Of a DNA stretch of 64,000 bases, positions 39,469 to 48,637 are shown in pieces. The translations under genes were made by a program, and so were the position numbers. How positions within the stretch are numbered: position 1 is the stretch's first letter; the number at the start of each line of letters is the position of its first letter. Location: contig NZ_CP023699.1 of assembly GCF_008704495.1 (NCBI RefSeq), positions 2,914,001-2,978,000 of the forward strand. Reading direction: 5' to 3'. The notes beneath the pieces were generated by a model. That model searched no databases. It saw only the letters and a program-made list of their open reading frames with translations, and had not been told where the DNA came from. The stretch is from Streptomyces kanamyceticus (GTDB lineage: Bacteria; Actinomycetota; Actinomycetes; Streptomycetales; Streptomycetaceae).

Positions 39469-40724
39469 GCACGAGCCTCCGCGGTCGCCTTGCCTGCCAG
39501 TTCACGTGCCCGAGCACGTGCCCAGGTCTCCGCCTCGAGGACGTCCGCGACGGTCAGGGAGGTTCCCGCGGCCGGTGTGCCGTGTTCGGCCACGACCTCC
39601 GTCACCGTCTCCATGATCCCGTTGAAGGGCAGCGCGCCCTTCAGGAACGCGTCCACGCACTCCTCGTTGGCGGCATTGAACACCGCCGGGGCCGTGCCCG
39701 CGAGCTCCCCGACGTGCCGGGCGAGCCCGACCGAGGGAAACGCGTCGTTGTCCAGGGGGAAGAACTCCCAGCTCGACGCCTTCGTCCAGTCGAAGGCGGG
39801 GGCGGCGTCGGGGATGCGCTCGGGCCAGCCGATGCCGATGGCGATCGGGCCCCGCATGTCCGGCGGGGTGGCCTGGGCGAGCGTCGAGCCGTCGGTGAAC
39901 TCGACCATGGAGTGCACGTAGGACTGCGGGTGGACGACGACCTCGATGCGGTCGAAGGGGATGTCGTAGAGGAGGTGCGCCTCGATGACCTCAAGACCCT
40001 TGTTGACCAGCGTCGCGGAGTTGATCGTGATGACCGGGCCCATCGCCCAGGTGGGGTGCGCGAGCGCGTCCTCGGGGGTGACGTTCACGAGGTCGGCCTT
40101 CGTACGTCCCCGGAAGGGGCCGCCGGAGGCGGTGACGACCAGCTTGCGCACGTCCGCGCGGGTGCCCGCGGCAAGGGCCTGGAAGAGCGCCGCGTGCTCG
40201 GAGTCGACCGGGATGATCTGGCCGGGCTTGGCGATCGCCTTGACCAGGGGCCCGCCGACGATGAGGGATTCCTTGTTGGCGAGCGCGAGGGTGCGGCCCG
40301 CCTCCAGGGCGGCGAGCGTCGGGGCCAGGCCGATGGAGCCGGTGATGCCGTTGAGCACCGTGTGGCAGGCGGAGGCGGCCAGCTGGGTCGCCGCGTCGGG
40401 TCCGGCCAGGATCTCGGGGAGCGGCTCCCCGGCGGCGTACTGCCCCTGGAGCGCCTCCCGCAGGGCCGGTACGGCGTCCTCGCGGGCGACCGCGACGGTC
40501 TTCACCCGCAGCTGACGTGCCTGCTCGGCGAGGAGACCCACGCGGCCGCCCGCGGCGGAGAGCGCCGTGACGCGGAAGCGGTCGGGATGGCTGCGGACGA
40601 GGTCGATGGCCTGGGTGCCGATCGAGCCCGTGGAGCCGAGGATGACGATGTCCCGCGGCGCTTCTCCGGAGACCGGATCGAAGACGAGATGCGGGTCCGC
40701 GAGGGGGGATGGGCTGTCGCTCAT
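39465..40724 (-). CDS. dxr: 1-deoxy-D-xylulose-5-phosphate reductoisomerase
   Basis: Second step of the MEP pathway. 419 residues: NADPH site [80 protein letters not shown]. The ATG at 40724 gives [20 protein letters not shown]; an upstream start adds only low-complexity sequence. It overlaps rseP by ATGA. secA lies 77 bases upstream. Confidence 0.97.
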   Translation of the reverse strand: MSDSPSPLADPHLVFDPVSGEAPRDIVILGSTGSIGTQAIDLVRSHPDRFRVTALSAAGGRVGLLAEQARQLRVKTVAVAREDAVPALREALQGQYAAGEPLPEILAGPDAATQLAASACHTVLNGITGSIGLAPTLAALEAGRTLALANKESLIVGGPLVKAIAKPGQIIPVDSEHAALFQALAAGTRADVRKLVVTASGGPFRGRTKADLVNVTPEDALAHPTWAMGPVITINSATLVNKGLEVIEAHLLYDIPFDRIEVVVHPQSYVHSMVEFTDGSTLAQATPPDMRGPIAIGIGWPERIPDAAPAFDWTKASSWEFFPLDNDAFPSVGLARHVGELAGTAPAVFNAANEECVDAFLKGALPFNGIMETVTEVVAEHGTPAAGTSLTVADVLEAETWARARARELAGKATAEARA

Positions 40725-40801
40725 CCCCCCATTGTGGCCGCAACTCCTGTGGGCCCGGACAGTGCGGGCCCCGATGTGGCGCGCGTGGCGTCCGTCCGGA
40801 G

Positions 40802-43606
40802 TCATCGCTTCTTGCGGCGGCGCCCGCTCCTGGGTGGGGCGTCAGTGTTGTCGTCGAGGTCGGCAGGGCCGTCGGCGGTGGCATCCACGGTGTCGTCGGA
40901 CGGCTCGAAGTCGCCCTCGACAACACCCTCCGTCGTGTCCACCGTGGGTGCGCTGAAGTGGAGCTGGCCCGCGCTCCTGCGGGCTTCGAGGCCCTTCGCG
41001 CTGATCTCGACCGCGTCCTGCACGGTGTCGGGCGCGGGCTGCTCGACCTGGACCTCCAGGTTGAAGAGGAAGCCGACGGACTCCTCCTTGATGGCGTCCA
41101 TCATGGCCGTGAACATGTCGTAGCCCTCGCGCTGGAACTCGAAGAGGGGGTCCCTGCCGAGGTAGGACCGCATCCAGATGCCCTCCTGGAGGTAGTCCAT
41201 TTCGTAAAGGTGTTCGCGCCATTTGCGGTCGAGGACGGAGAGCACCACGCGGCGCTCCAGCTCGCGCACGGCGTCCTCGCCGAGCGCGCGCTCGCGTTCC
41301 TCGTAGCGCGCGTGCATGTCCTCGGTCAGGGCCTCGCCGATCAGTTCGGCGTCCACCTCGGAGCGGCCGCCCGCCTCCTTGTCGAGGTCGGCGGGGGTGA
41401 CGCCCATCGGGTACAGCTCGCGACAGGCGCTCCAGAGCCGCTCCAGGTCCCACTCCTCGGGGAATCCCTCGGCGGTGGCCGCCGCCACGTACGCCTCGAC
41501 GGTGTCGTCCATGAAGTGGAAGACCTGCTCGCGGAGGTCCTCGCCCTCCAGGACCCGGCGGCGCTCGGCGTAGATGAGGCCGCGCTGGCGGTTGAGGACC
41601 TCGTCGTACTTGAGGACGTTCTTGCGGGTCTCGAAGTGCTGCTGCTCGACCTGGGACTGCGCGGAGGCGATGGCCCGGGTCACCATCTTGTTCTCGATGG
41701 GGACGTCGGCGGGCACGTTGGCCATGAGCATGACCCGCTCGACCAGCTCGGCGCGGAAGAGCCGCATCAGGTCGTCGCCGAGCGAGAGGTAGAAGCGGGA
41801 CTGTCCGGGGTCGCCCTGGCGGCCGCTGCGGCCGCGCAGCTGGTTGTCGATGCGGCGGGACTCGTGGCGTTCGGTGCCGAGCACGTAGAGGCCGCCGAGC
41901 TCCTTGACCTCGTCGTGTTCGGCGGCGGCCTCGGCCTCGATGCGCGCGAGGAGCTCGCGGTGGCGCTCGGGGGCCTCGTCGGGGGTGCGTCCCTCGTCCG
42001 CGAGTGCGGCGTCGGCCATGGCCTCGGGGTTGCCGCCGAGCATGATGTCGGTGCCGCGGCCCGCCATGTTCGTGGCGACGGTGACCGCGCCCTTGCGGCC
42101 CGCCTGCGCGACGATCCGCGCCTCGCCCTTGTGGTTCTTGGCGTTGAGCACCTCGTGCCGGATGCCGCGCCGGGTGAGCAGTGCCGAGAGGTGCTCGGAC
42201 TTCGCCACGGAGACGGTGCCGACGAGGATCGGCTGGCCGAGCTCGTGCCGCTCGATGATGTCGGCGACGACCGCGCCGAACTTCACGGACTCCTCGCGGT
42301 AGATCACATCGGCCTGGTCCGCGCGGACCATCGGCTTGTTGGTGGGGATGGGCACCACGTTGAGTTTGTAGATCTGATGGAATTCGGCGGCCTCCGTCAT
42401 GGCCGTGCCCGTCATTCCGGAGAGTTTTCCGTAGAGGCGGAAGAAGTTCTGCAGGGTGATCGTGGCGAGCGTCTGGTTCTCGTCCTTGATCGTCACTCCT
42501 TCCTTCGCCTCGATCGCCTGGTGGACGCCTTCGTTGTAGCGGCGTCCGGCGAGAATGCGTCCGGTGTGCTCGTCGACGATCAGGACTTCGCCGTCGGTGA
42601 CGACGTAGTCCTTGTCCTTCTTGAAGTGTTCCTTGGCCTTGAGCGCGTTGTTCAGCTGGCCTATGAGCGACGTGTGCGCGGAGTCGTAGAAGTTGTCGAT
42701 CCCGAGCTGGTCCTCCAGGAATTCCACGCCGCGGTCGAGGATCGCGACGGTACGTTTCTTCGGGTCGTACTCGTAGTCGTACGCGGCCCGCAGCTCCGCC
42801 AGTTCCATCTTGCGCGTCGGGGTGGTGAACTTCTCCTCCTGGATCGCGATGCCCTTCAGCCCGCGCACGGCGTCGGCGAAGTAGCCGTACCAATGGGTGG
42901 GCTGATCGGCGGGGCCCGAGATGATCAGCGGTGTCCTGGCCTCGTCGATGAGGATGGAGTCCGCCTCGTCGACGATCGCGAAGTGATGGCCGCGCTGCAC
43001 CAGTTCGGCCTTCGACCAGGCCATGTTGTCGCGCAGGTAGTCGAAGCCGAATTCGTTGTTCGTGCCGTACGTGATGTCGCAGGCGTACTGCTCGCGGCGG
43101 ACGGCGGGCGCCATGTCGGACTTGATGACGCCCACGGTCAGGCCGAGGAAGCGGTAGGCGCGGCCCATCCACTGGGCGTCGCGCTCGGCGAGGTAGTCGT
43201 TGACCGTGACGAGGTGGACGCCCTCGCCCGCGAGGGCGTTCAGATAGGCGGGCAGCGTCGCGGAGAGCGTCTTTCCCTCACCGGTCTGCATCTCGGCGAT
43301 GTTGCCGAGGTGCAGCGCGGCGCCGCCCATGATCTGTACGTCGAAGTGGCGCATGCCAAGGGTGCGCCGCGCCGCCTCGCGGACGGTCGCGAAGGCTTCG
43401 GGGAGCAGGTCGTCGAGGCTCTCCCCTTCGGCGTACCGCTCCTTGAACTCGGCGGTCAGCGCCTGCAGTTCGGTGTCCGAGAGATCCTCGAAGTCCGGCT
43501 CCACGGAGTTGACCTGAGCCGCGATGTGCTGCAGCTTGCGCAGCATTCTGCCCTCGCCCGCACGCATGATCTTTCCGGTGAGGCGATCCAATTTGAGGAC
43601 GGACAC
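40802..43606 (-). CDS. secA: Preprotein translocase ATPase SecA, probably an extra copy
   Basis: Motor of the Sec export system, 934 residues. Q-motif and Walker A in [24 protein letters not shown]-type box in [20 protein letters not shown], preprotein cross-linking region, and the second ATPase domain with [20 protein letters not shown] and [20 protein letters not shown]. The C-terminal helical wing is complete, ending RSGRRRKKR; no zinc-binding cysteine motif is present. GTG start with GGTGGGGGA six bases upstream. The single secA I know in Streptomyces lies elsewhere on the chromosome, so this copy between dxr and an acyl-CoA dehydrogenase suggests duplication or an accessory SecA2-like role. 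The rest of the genome is not visible. Confidence 0.93.
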   Translation of the reverse strand: MSVLKLDRLTGKIMRAGEGRMLRKLQHIAAQVNSVEPDFEDLSDTELQALTAEFKERYAEGESLDDLLPEAFATVREAARRTLGMRHFDVQIMGGAALHLGNIAEMQTGEGKTLSATLPAYLNALAGEGVHLVTVNDYLAERDAQWMGRAYRFLGLTVGVIKSDMAPAVRREQYACDITYGTNNEFGFDYLRDNMAWSKAELVQRGHHFAIVDEADSILIDEARTPLIISGPADQPTHWYGYFADAVRGLKGIAIQEEKFTTPTRKMELAELRAAYDYEYDPKKRTVAILDRGVEFLEDQLGIDNFYDSAHTSLIGQLNNALKAKEHFKKDKDYVVTDGEVLIVDEHTGRILAGRRYNEGVHQAIEAKEGVTIKDENQTLATITLQNFFRLYGKLSGMTGTAMTEAAEFHQIYKLNVVPIPTNKPMVRADQADVIYREESVKFGAVVADIIERHELGQPILVGTVSVAKSEHLSALLTRRGIRHEVLNAKNHKGEARIVAQAGRKGAVTVATNMAGRGTDIMLGGNPEAMADAALADEGRTPDEAPERHRELLARIEAEAAAEHDEVKELGGLYVLGTERHESRRIDNQLRGRSGRQGDPGQSRFYLSLGDDLMRLFRAELVERVMLMANVPADVPIENKMVTRAIASAQSQVEQQHFETRKNVLKYDEVLNRQRGLIYAERRRVLEGEDLREQVFHFMDDTVEAYVAAATAEGFPEEWDLERLWSACRELYPMGVTPADLDKEAGGRSEVDAELIGEALTEDMHARYEERERALGEDAVRELERRVVLSVLDRKWREHLYEMDYLQEGIWMRSYLGRDPLFEFQREGYDMFTAMMDAIKEESVGFLFNLEVQVEQPAPDTVQDAVEISAKGLEARRSAGQLHFSAPTVDTTEGVVEGDFEPSDDTVDATADGPADLDDNTDAPPRSGRRRKKR

Positions 43607-43704
43607 GGAAATCCCCCACCCCTCGGCACCGGTCCGCTCATTGTTGTCGTGCGGAATCCGCACAGCAAGCAGTCGAGGGGCGCGAGGGGCGGGGGAAACA
43701 GGGG

Positions 43705-45654
43705 TCAGCGAATGGGTCGGTGGACGTTTTCGTGGGTGGTGGGTCCGGGAGTGGCGTCAGCGATCCAGGGGCCTTCTCCGGAGAGATCGACGATTCCTGA
43801 TTCGAGCCAGGTGTACGTCCCTGAAAGGACGCCCTTGACGACCTTGCGGTCCAGTTCGTCGGTGTTGCTCCACAGCCGGTTGAAGAGTTCCTCGACGCGA
43901 ATGCGGGACTGCTTGCAGAAGACGTCGGCCAGTTGGTACGCCTCGCGGCCGTACTCCTCGGTGGTGCGCAGGAGTTCGGCGCGCACGCACACCGCGCTCA
44001 TCGCGAAGAGCTCGGCGCCGATGTCGACGACCCGGCCGAGGAAGCCCTGCTTGGTCTCCATCTTTCCCTGCCAGCGGGACATGGCGTAGAAGGTGGAGCG
44101 GGCCAGCTTGCGGGCGTTGCGCTCGACGTAGCGCAGGTGTCCGGACAGGTCCGCGTGCCCGGCCGGGTGGAACTCGCCGTACGAGCGCGGGAGTTGGCCG
44201 GGGCCCGCGACGAGCTTGGGCAGCCAGCGGGCGTAGAAGCCGCCCGCCTTCGCGCCCGCCTTCGCCTTGTCGGACAGGGACTTGTCGGGGTCGATGAGGT
44301 CGCCGGCGACCTTCAGGTGGGCGTCCACGGCCTCGCGGGCGATCAGCAGGTGCATGATCTCCGTGGAGCCCTCGAAGATGCGGTTGATGCGCAGGTCGCG
44401 CAGGACCTGCTCGGCGGGGACCGCGCGTTCGCCGCGGGCCTTGAGCGAGGCGGCGGTCTCGAAGCCGCGGCCGCCGCGGATCTGCACGAGCTCGTCGGCC
44501 ATCAGACAGGCCATCTCGGAGCCGTAGAGCTTGGCGAGGGCCGCCTCGATGCGGATGTCGTTGCGGTCCTCGTCGGCCATCTGCGAGGACAGGTCGAGGA
44601 CGGCCTCCAGGGCGAAGGTGGTGGCGGCGATGAAGGAGATCTTCGCGCCGACCGCCTCGTGGTACGCGACCGGCCTGCCCCACTGCTCACGGGCGCCCGA
44701 CCACTCGCGGGCGATCTTCAGACACCACTTGCCCGCGCCGACGCACATCGCGGGCAGCGAGAGGCGTCCGGTGTTGAGGGTGGTCAGGGCGATCTTGAGG
44801 CCCGCCCCCTCGGGGCCGATGCGGTTCGCGGCGGGGACGCGGACCTGGTGGAAGCGGGTCACGCCGTTCTCCAGGCCGCGCAGGCCCATGAAGGCGTTGC
44901 GGTTCTCGACCGTGACGCCCTCGGAGGCCGCCTCGACGACGAAGGCCGTGATGCCGCCCTTGTGCCCTTCGGACTTCGGCACCCGTGCCATGACGACGAG
45001 CAGGTCGGCGACGACGCCGTTGGTCGTCCAGAGCTTCACGCCGTCGAGCACGTAGTCGTCGCCGTCGGGGACGGCCGCCATCGCCATCCGCGCCGGGTCC
45101 GAACCCACGTCCGGCTCGGTGAGCAGGAACGCGGTGATGTCGGTGCGGGCGCAGCGCGGCAGGAAGGCGTCCTTCTGCTCCTGCGTGCCGAAGATCTTCA
45201 GGGGCTGCGGCACGCCGATCGACTGGTGCGCGGAGAGCAGCGCGCCGAGCGCCGGGTTCGCCGAGCCGACCAGGGCCAGGGCCTTGTTGTAGTACACCTG
45301 GGTGAGGCCGAGCCCGCCGTACTTGGTGTCGATCTTCATGCCGAGGGCGCCGAGCTCCTTGAGCCCGTTGATGACCTCGTCGGGGATCTGTGCCTCGCGC
45401 TCGATGCGTGCCGAGTCGATCTTCGTCTCGCAGAAGTCGCGGAGCTTGGCGAGGAACTCCTCGCCGCGTTTCGCGTCCTCGTCGGGCGGCATCGGGTGCG
45501 GATGGATCAGGTCGAGCCGGAAGCGGCCGAGGAAGAGTTCCTTGGCGAAACTGGGTTTGCGCCAGTCCTGCTCGCGGGCGGCCTCTGCGACCTGCCTGGC
45601 CTCCCGTTCGGAGACCTTCGCCCGGTGCTCGGGTGCGGGGGATGTTGCGGACAT
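43705..45654 (-). CDS. Acyl-CoA dehydrogenase family protein, long form
   Basis: FAD-dependent acyl-CoA dehydrogenase, 649 residues. Core: [40 protein letters not shown] and [20 protein letters not shown], then [20 protein letters not shown]. An extra C-terminal domain of about 190 residues contains [20 protein letters not shown]. This length and arrangement resemble the fatty-acid acyl-CoA dehydrogenases of actinobacteria. ATG at 45654 with GAGG eight bases upstream; it is transcribed divergently from the secreted-protein gene. The natural chain length is not evident. Confidence 0.92.
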   Translation of the reverse strand: MSATSPAPEHRAKVSEREARQVAEAAREQDWRKPSFAKELFLGRFRLDLIHPHPMPPDEDAKRGEEFLAKLRDFCETKIDSARIEREAQIPDEVINGLKELGALGMKIDTKYGGLGLTQVYYNKALALVGSANPALGALLSAHQSIGVPQPLKIFGTQEQKDAFLPRCARTDITAFLLTEPDVGSDPARMAMAAVPDGDDYVLDGVKLWTTNGVVADLLVVMARVPKSEGHKGGITAFVVEAASEGVTVENRNAFMGLRGLENGVTRFHQVRVPAANRIGPEGAGLKIALTTLNTGRLSLPAMCVGAGKWCLKIAREWSGAREQWGRPVAYHEAVGAKISFIAATTFALEAVLDLSSQMADEDRNDIRIEAALAKLYGSEMACLMADELVQIRGGRGFETAASLKARGERAVPAEQVLRDLRINRIFEGSTEIMHLLIAREAVDAHLKVAGDLIDPDKSLSDKAKAGAKAGGFYARWLPKLVAGPGQLPRSYGEFHPAGHADLSGHLRYVERNARKLARSTFYAMSRWQGKMETKQGFLGRVVDIGAELFAMSAVCVRAELLRTTEEYGREAYQLADVFCKQSRIRVEELFNRLWSNTDELDRKVVKGVLSGTYTWLESGIVDLSGEGPWIADATPGPTTHENVHRPIR

Positions 45655-45779
45655 GAGGTTCACCTCGCCGCGTGTCGGGACCACCGGTCCGGCTCGTTAC
45701 CGACCGGTGCTACTCGATCGTATGTACCCGATTCAGGGCATCCCGGCCAGCCCTCGCGCACGATCCCGCTGAATTGGAC

Positions 45780-45806
45780 TGAATGCGTGAATGCCGGTGA
45801 CCTTTC
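45780..45806 (+). promoter_or_regulatory. Leader motif copy 1 of the secreted-protein pair
   Basis: TGAATG-CG-TGAA, then CGGTGACCTTTC, 74 bases before the start of the first secreted protein. The same 27-base pattern precedes the second gene at 46452-46478. Confidence 0.5.
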
Positions 45807-45879
45807 TTCCTCATGCCCCGTTCCAGCAGAACGACTGCTACAGAATGCAGCCGTCACTCCCTCTGCAATTGGAGAAATG

Positions 45880-46284
45880 ATGATCCGGAAGGTTCTGGCC
45901 GGCGCCGCGCTCGCGACCGCCGCCACCGCCGCGACCGTGGGTGCCGCCGGTATCGCCTCGGCGACGACGGGCGGTGGTCCCGAGGCCGAGAACGTGACCA
46001 CCAGCGCGCACGACATGAACAAGGCCGCCCGCGTCGCCTACGGCGAGACGGTCAGTGGTACGGGCAACGGCTCCTCGGAGTTCGCCACCAACAACGGTGA
46101 CGTCGCCATCGCGGGCGACACGGGCGGTGTCGCCAACGCCTACGGCGCCCCGTTCGTCGACGTGGACCTGCGCTGCGCCGTCCCCGCGGCCCAGGGCGTC
46201 GGCGGCAACGTGCTCGGCGGCCCCGTCACGACCTGCAACAACGCGCCGGTCGACCAGTTCGACGCTCCCGAGCGCATCATCTGA
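45880..46284 (+). CDS. Small secreted protein, paralogue 1
   Basis: 134 residues with a signal peptide MIRKVLAGAALATAATAATV ending near GIASA-TTG. The mature part has an Asn/Thr/Gly-rich segment, FATNNGDVAIAGDTGGVANA, and two cysteines in VDLRCAVPAAQGVGGNVLGG ... TTCNNAPVDQFDAP. Of two ATGs the second is used: GGAG is five bases before it, exactly as in the paralogue. No transmembrane anchor or sortase signal is seen, so it is probably released or attached to the hyphal surface. I do not recognise the family with certainty; small aerial-hypha surface proteins such as rodlins are a loose comparison. Confidence 0.85.
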   Translation: MIRKVLAGAALATAATAATVGAAGIASATTGGGPEAENVTTSAHDMNKAARVAYGETVSGTGNGSSEFATNNGDVAIAGDTGGVANAYGAPFVDVDLRCAVPAAQGVGGNVLGGPVTTCNNAPVDQFDAPERII

Positions 46285-46320
46285 CCCTCCGTCGGGGAGC
46301 CCTTCCTCCGTCGCGGGTCT

Positions 46321-46376
46321 GAGCGGGCCCTTCCCCACCGTGCTGTCTCCTCGCGCGGTCGGGGGAGGGCCCGCTC
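46321..46376 (+). terminator. Terminator after secreted protein 1
   Basis: GAGCGGGCCCTTCCCC (46321-46336) pairs with GGGGGAGGGCCCGCTC (46361-46376) with one mismatch, followed by GTTTCC. Confidence 0.8.
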
Positions 46377-46451
46377 GTTTCCTCGCTCCGGCGCATTCAG
46401 CCATGAATGAATTGAAGAATTCACCCTCGGCTAATTGACCGGGCATTGCAC

Positions 46452-46478
46452 TGAATGAATGAAACGCGGTGACCTTTC
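46452..46478 (+). promoter_or_regulatory. Leader motif copy 2 of the secreted-protein pair
   Basis: TGAATGAATGAAACGCGGTG then ACCTTTC, 74 bases before the ATG of the second secreted protein. It lines up with copy one at 20 or more of 27 positions. Confidence 0.5.
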
Positions 46479-46551
46479 CGCGGCCGCCGTGTTTTTTCCG
46501 GTTGATGGCCGCTCCTGCCGCCATCACCTTCCTCTCCCCATTGGAGCAAAG

Positions 46552-46851
46552 ATGATCCGGAAAGTTCTGACCGGTGCCGCGCTCATGGCCGCGGCGGCCG
46601 TCGCGACCCTCGGCGGTGCGGGCGTGGCCGCGGCGGACTCCACGGAGTTCGCCACCGACAACGGCGACGTGGCCATCGGCGGCGACGCGGGCGGCATCCT
46701 GAACAGCTACGGCGCCTCGTTCGTCAACGTGGACCTGCGCTGCGCCGTCCCGGCGCCCCAGGGCGTCGGCGGCAACGTGCTCGGCGGCCCGGTGGCGGCC
46801 TGCACCAACGCGCCGGTCGACCAGTTCGACGCGCAGGAGCGCGTCCTCTGA
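46552..46851 (+). CDS. Small secreted protein, paralogue 2
   Basis: 99 residues, a shorter paralogue of the preceding gene. The signal peptide is MIRKVLTGAALMAAAAVATL ending near AGVAAA-DST. The mature core is nearly identical: EFATDNGDVAIGGDAGGILN, then VNVDLRCAVPAPQGVGGNVL and ACTNAPVDQFDAQERVL. It lacks the Asn/Thr-rich stretch of paralogue one. ATG with GGAG five bases upstream. Both genes have their own leader motif and terminator, so each is a stand-alone unit made by tandem duplication. Confidence 0.85.
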   Translation: MIRKVLTGAALMAAAAVATLGGAGVAAADSTEFATDNGDVAIGGDAGGILNSYGASFVNVDLRCAVPAPQGVGGNVLGGPVAACTNAPVDQFDAQERVL

Positions 46852-46870
46852 CGCACGCCCCGCACGCACG

Positions 46871-46905
46871 ACGGCCGGAGCCCCCGCACAGTGGGCTCCG
46901 GCCGT
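46871..46905. terminator. Terminator after secreted protein 2
   Basis: Perfect 13-base stem ACGGCCGGAGCCC/GGGCTCCGGCCGT. It also lies at the end of the convergent aldehyde dehydrogenase gene. Confidence 0.85.
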
Positions 46906-46941
46906 GGTCTTCTGCCGCCTGGTCGCGGCTTGGTCACTCGG

Positions 46942-48387
46942 TCAGAGGGCGAGGCCCGTCAGGACCATCACGCGCTCGTAGGTGTAGTCGTCCATCGCGT
47001 AGCGCACGCCCTCGCGGCCCACGCCGGACTGCTTCACACCGCCGTACGGCATCTGGTCGGCGCGGTAGGACGGGGCGTCGCCGATGACCACGCCGCCGAC
47101 CTCCAGGGCGCGGTGCGCGCGGAAGGCGGCCTGCAGGTCGTGCGTGAACACGCCCGCCTGGAGGCCGAACTTGGAGTCGTTGACGGCGGCGAACGCCTCC
47201 TCCTCGCCGTTCACCTTCTTGAACGTGAGGACCGGTCCGAAGACCTCCTCGCAGGCGATCGTGACGTCGGCGGGCACGTCGGCGAGCACGGTCGGCGCGT
47301 AGGAGGCACCGTCGCGCTTGCCGCCGGTGAGCACCTTGGCACCCGCCTTCGCCGCCTCGTCGACCCAGGACTCCACGCGCTTGGCTGCGTCCTCGCTGAC
47401 CAGCGGTCCTACGTCGGTCTTCGGGTCCGACGGGTCGCCGGTGACCTGGGCCTCGACGGCCTTGACGACGCGCGGCACGAGCCGGTCGTACACGGTGGCG
47501 TCCGCGATGACCCGCTGCACGGAGATGCAGGACTGGCCGCCCTGGTAGTTGGAGAAGGTCGCGATGCGCGAGGCGGCCCAGTCCAGGTCCTCGTCCGAGG
47601 AGAAGTCGTCGAGGACGACGGCCGCGCCGTTGCCGCCGAGCTCCAGGGTGCAGTGCTTGCGCGGCACCGAGTCCATGATCGCGTAACCGACCTTGTCGGA
47701 GCCGGTGAAGGAGATGACCGGCAGCCGCTCGTCCTGGACGAGGGCGGGCATCTTGTCGTTGGTGACCGGCAGGATCGACCAGGAGCCCGCGGGCAGCTCG
47801 GTCTCGGCGAGCAGCTCGCCGAGGATCAGGCCGGAAAGGGGGGTGGCCGGGGCGGGCTTGAGGATGATCGGCGCGCCGACGGCGATGGCCGGGGCGATCT
47901 TGTGCGCGCAGAGGTTCAGCGGGAAGTTGAACGGCGCGATGCCGAGGACGACACCCTTGGGGAAGCGGCGGGTCAGGGCGAGGCGGCCCTGGCCGCCCGC
48001 GTCGGTGTCGAGGCGCTGGGCCTCGCCACCGTTGAAACGGCGGGCCTCCTCGGCGGCGAACCGGAAGACGGAGATCGCGCGGCCGAGTTCGCCGCGGGCC
48101 CACTTGATCGGCTTGCCGTTCTCGGCGGAGATCAGCTGGGCGATCTCCTCGGTGCGCTCGACCAGGCGGTTCGACACGTGGGTGAGCGCGGCGGCGCGGA
48201 CGTGGGCCGGGGTCGCGGCGAACTCGTCGCGGACGGCGTACGCGGCGGCGACGGCCTCCTCGACCTGGGCGTCGGTCGGGACGGCTGCCTTGCCGACGAC
48301 CCGTCCGTCCCAGGGCGAGGTGACGTCGAGGGTGGTCTCGCCGGTGGTCTGGCGACCGGCGAGCCAGAAGGCGTGGATGGAAGTCAT
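46942..48387 (-). CDS. NAD(P)-dependent aldehyde dehydrogenase
   Basis: 481 residues: GVVLGIAPFNFPLNLCAHKI (cofactor strand), ILKPAPATPLSGLILGELLA, the general base Glu in KHCTLELGGNGAAVVLDDFS, and the catalytic Cys in YQGGQSCISVQRVIADATVY. The C-terminal EEVFGPVLTFKKVNGEEEAF and GGVVIGDAPSYRADQMPYGG are typical. Substrate is not evident; it could serve amine or succinic semialdehyde breakdown given the genes downstream in the window. The PucR-type regulator on the same strand lies 250 bases upstream. Confidence 0.93.
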   Translation of the reverse strand: MTSIHAFWLAGRQTTGETTLDVTSPWDGRVVGKAAVPTDAQVEEAVAAAYAVRDEFAATPAHVRAAALTHVSNRLVERTEEIAQLISAENGKPIKWARGELGRAISVFRFAAEEARRFNGGEAQRLDTDAGGQGRLALTRRFPKGVVLGIAPFNFPLNLCAHKIAPAIAVGAPIILKPAPATPLSGLILGELLAETELPAGSWSILPVTNDKMPALVQDERLPVISFTGSDKVGYAIMDSVPRKHCTLELGGNGAAVVLDDFSSDEDLDWAASRIATFSNYQGGQSCISVQRVIADATVYDRLVPRVVKAVEAQVTGDPSDPKTDVGPLVSEDAAKRVESWVDEAAKAGAKVLTGGKRDGASYAPTVLADVPADVTIACEEVFGPVLTFKKVNGEEEAFAAVNDSKFGLQAGVFTHDLQAAFRAHRALEVGGVVIGDAPSYRADQMPYGGVKQSGVGREGVRYAMDDYTYERVMVLTGLAL

Positions 48388-48580
48388 GTCGATTCCCGGC
48401 CCTTCCGCGGAGATGTGTCGGGGGGTACGTCCCTCACCGTAGGGGTAGGGGGTGGGGCTGACGTTTATCCGACGCGGAGTACTGGCCGGGGGGCCTGCAC
48501 CGGTTTGTACGTGTGCTGGCCCCTGGGCCTCGGGCTTCCTTGGGGCCGGTTCTTTCTCCGCGGGCCGGAGGGGGCTGGGC

Positions 48581-48637
48581 GCGCAGTTCCCCGCGCCCCT
48601 TACGGGGCCCGTTCCCCGCCCCCCCTTACGGGGCGCG
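48581..48637. repeat. Partial copy of the GTTCCCCGCGCCCC element
   Basis: GCGCAGTTCCCCGCGCCCCT at 48581-48600 is identical to the left arm of the inverted repeat at 18031. The right side is only partly related (TACGGGGC repeated). It follows the PucR gene on the minus strand and could terminate it. Confidence 0.6.

Noticed and set aside
45880..46851. Chaplins
   Set aside because: The cysteine spacing and the chaplin Gly/Asn/Val hydrophobic core do not match.
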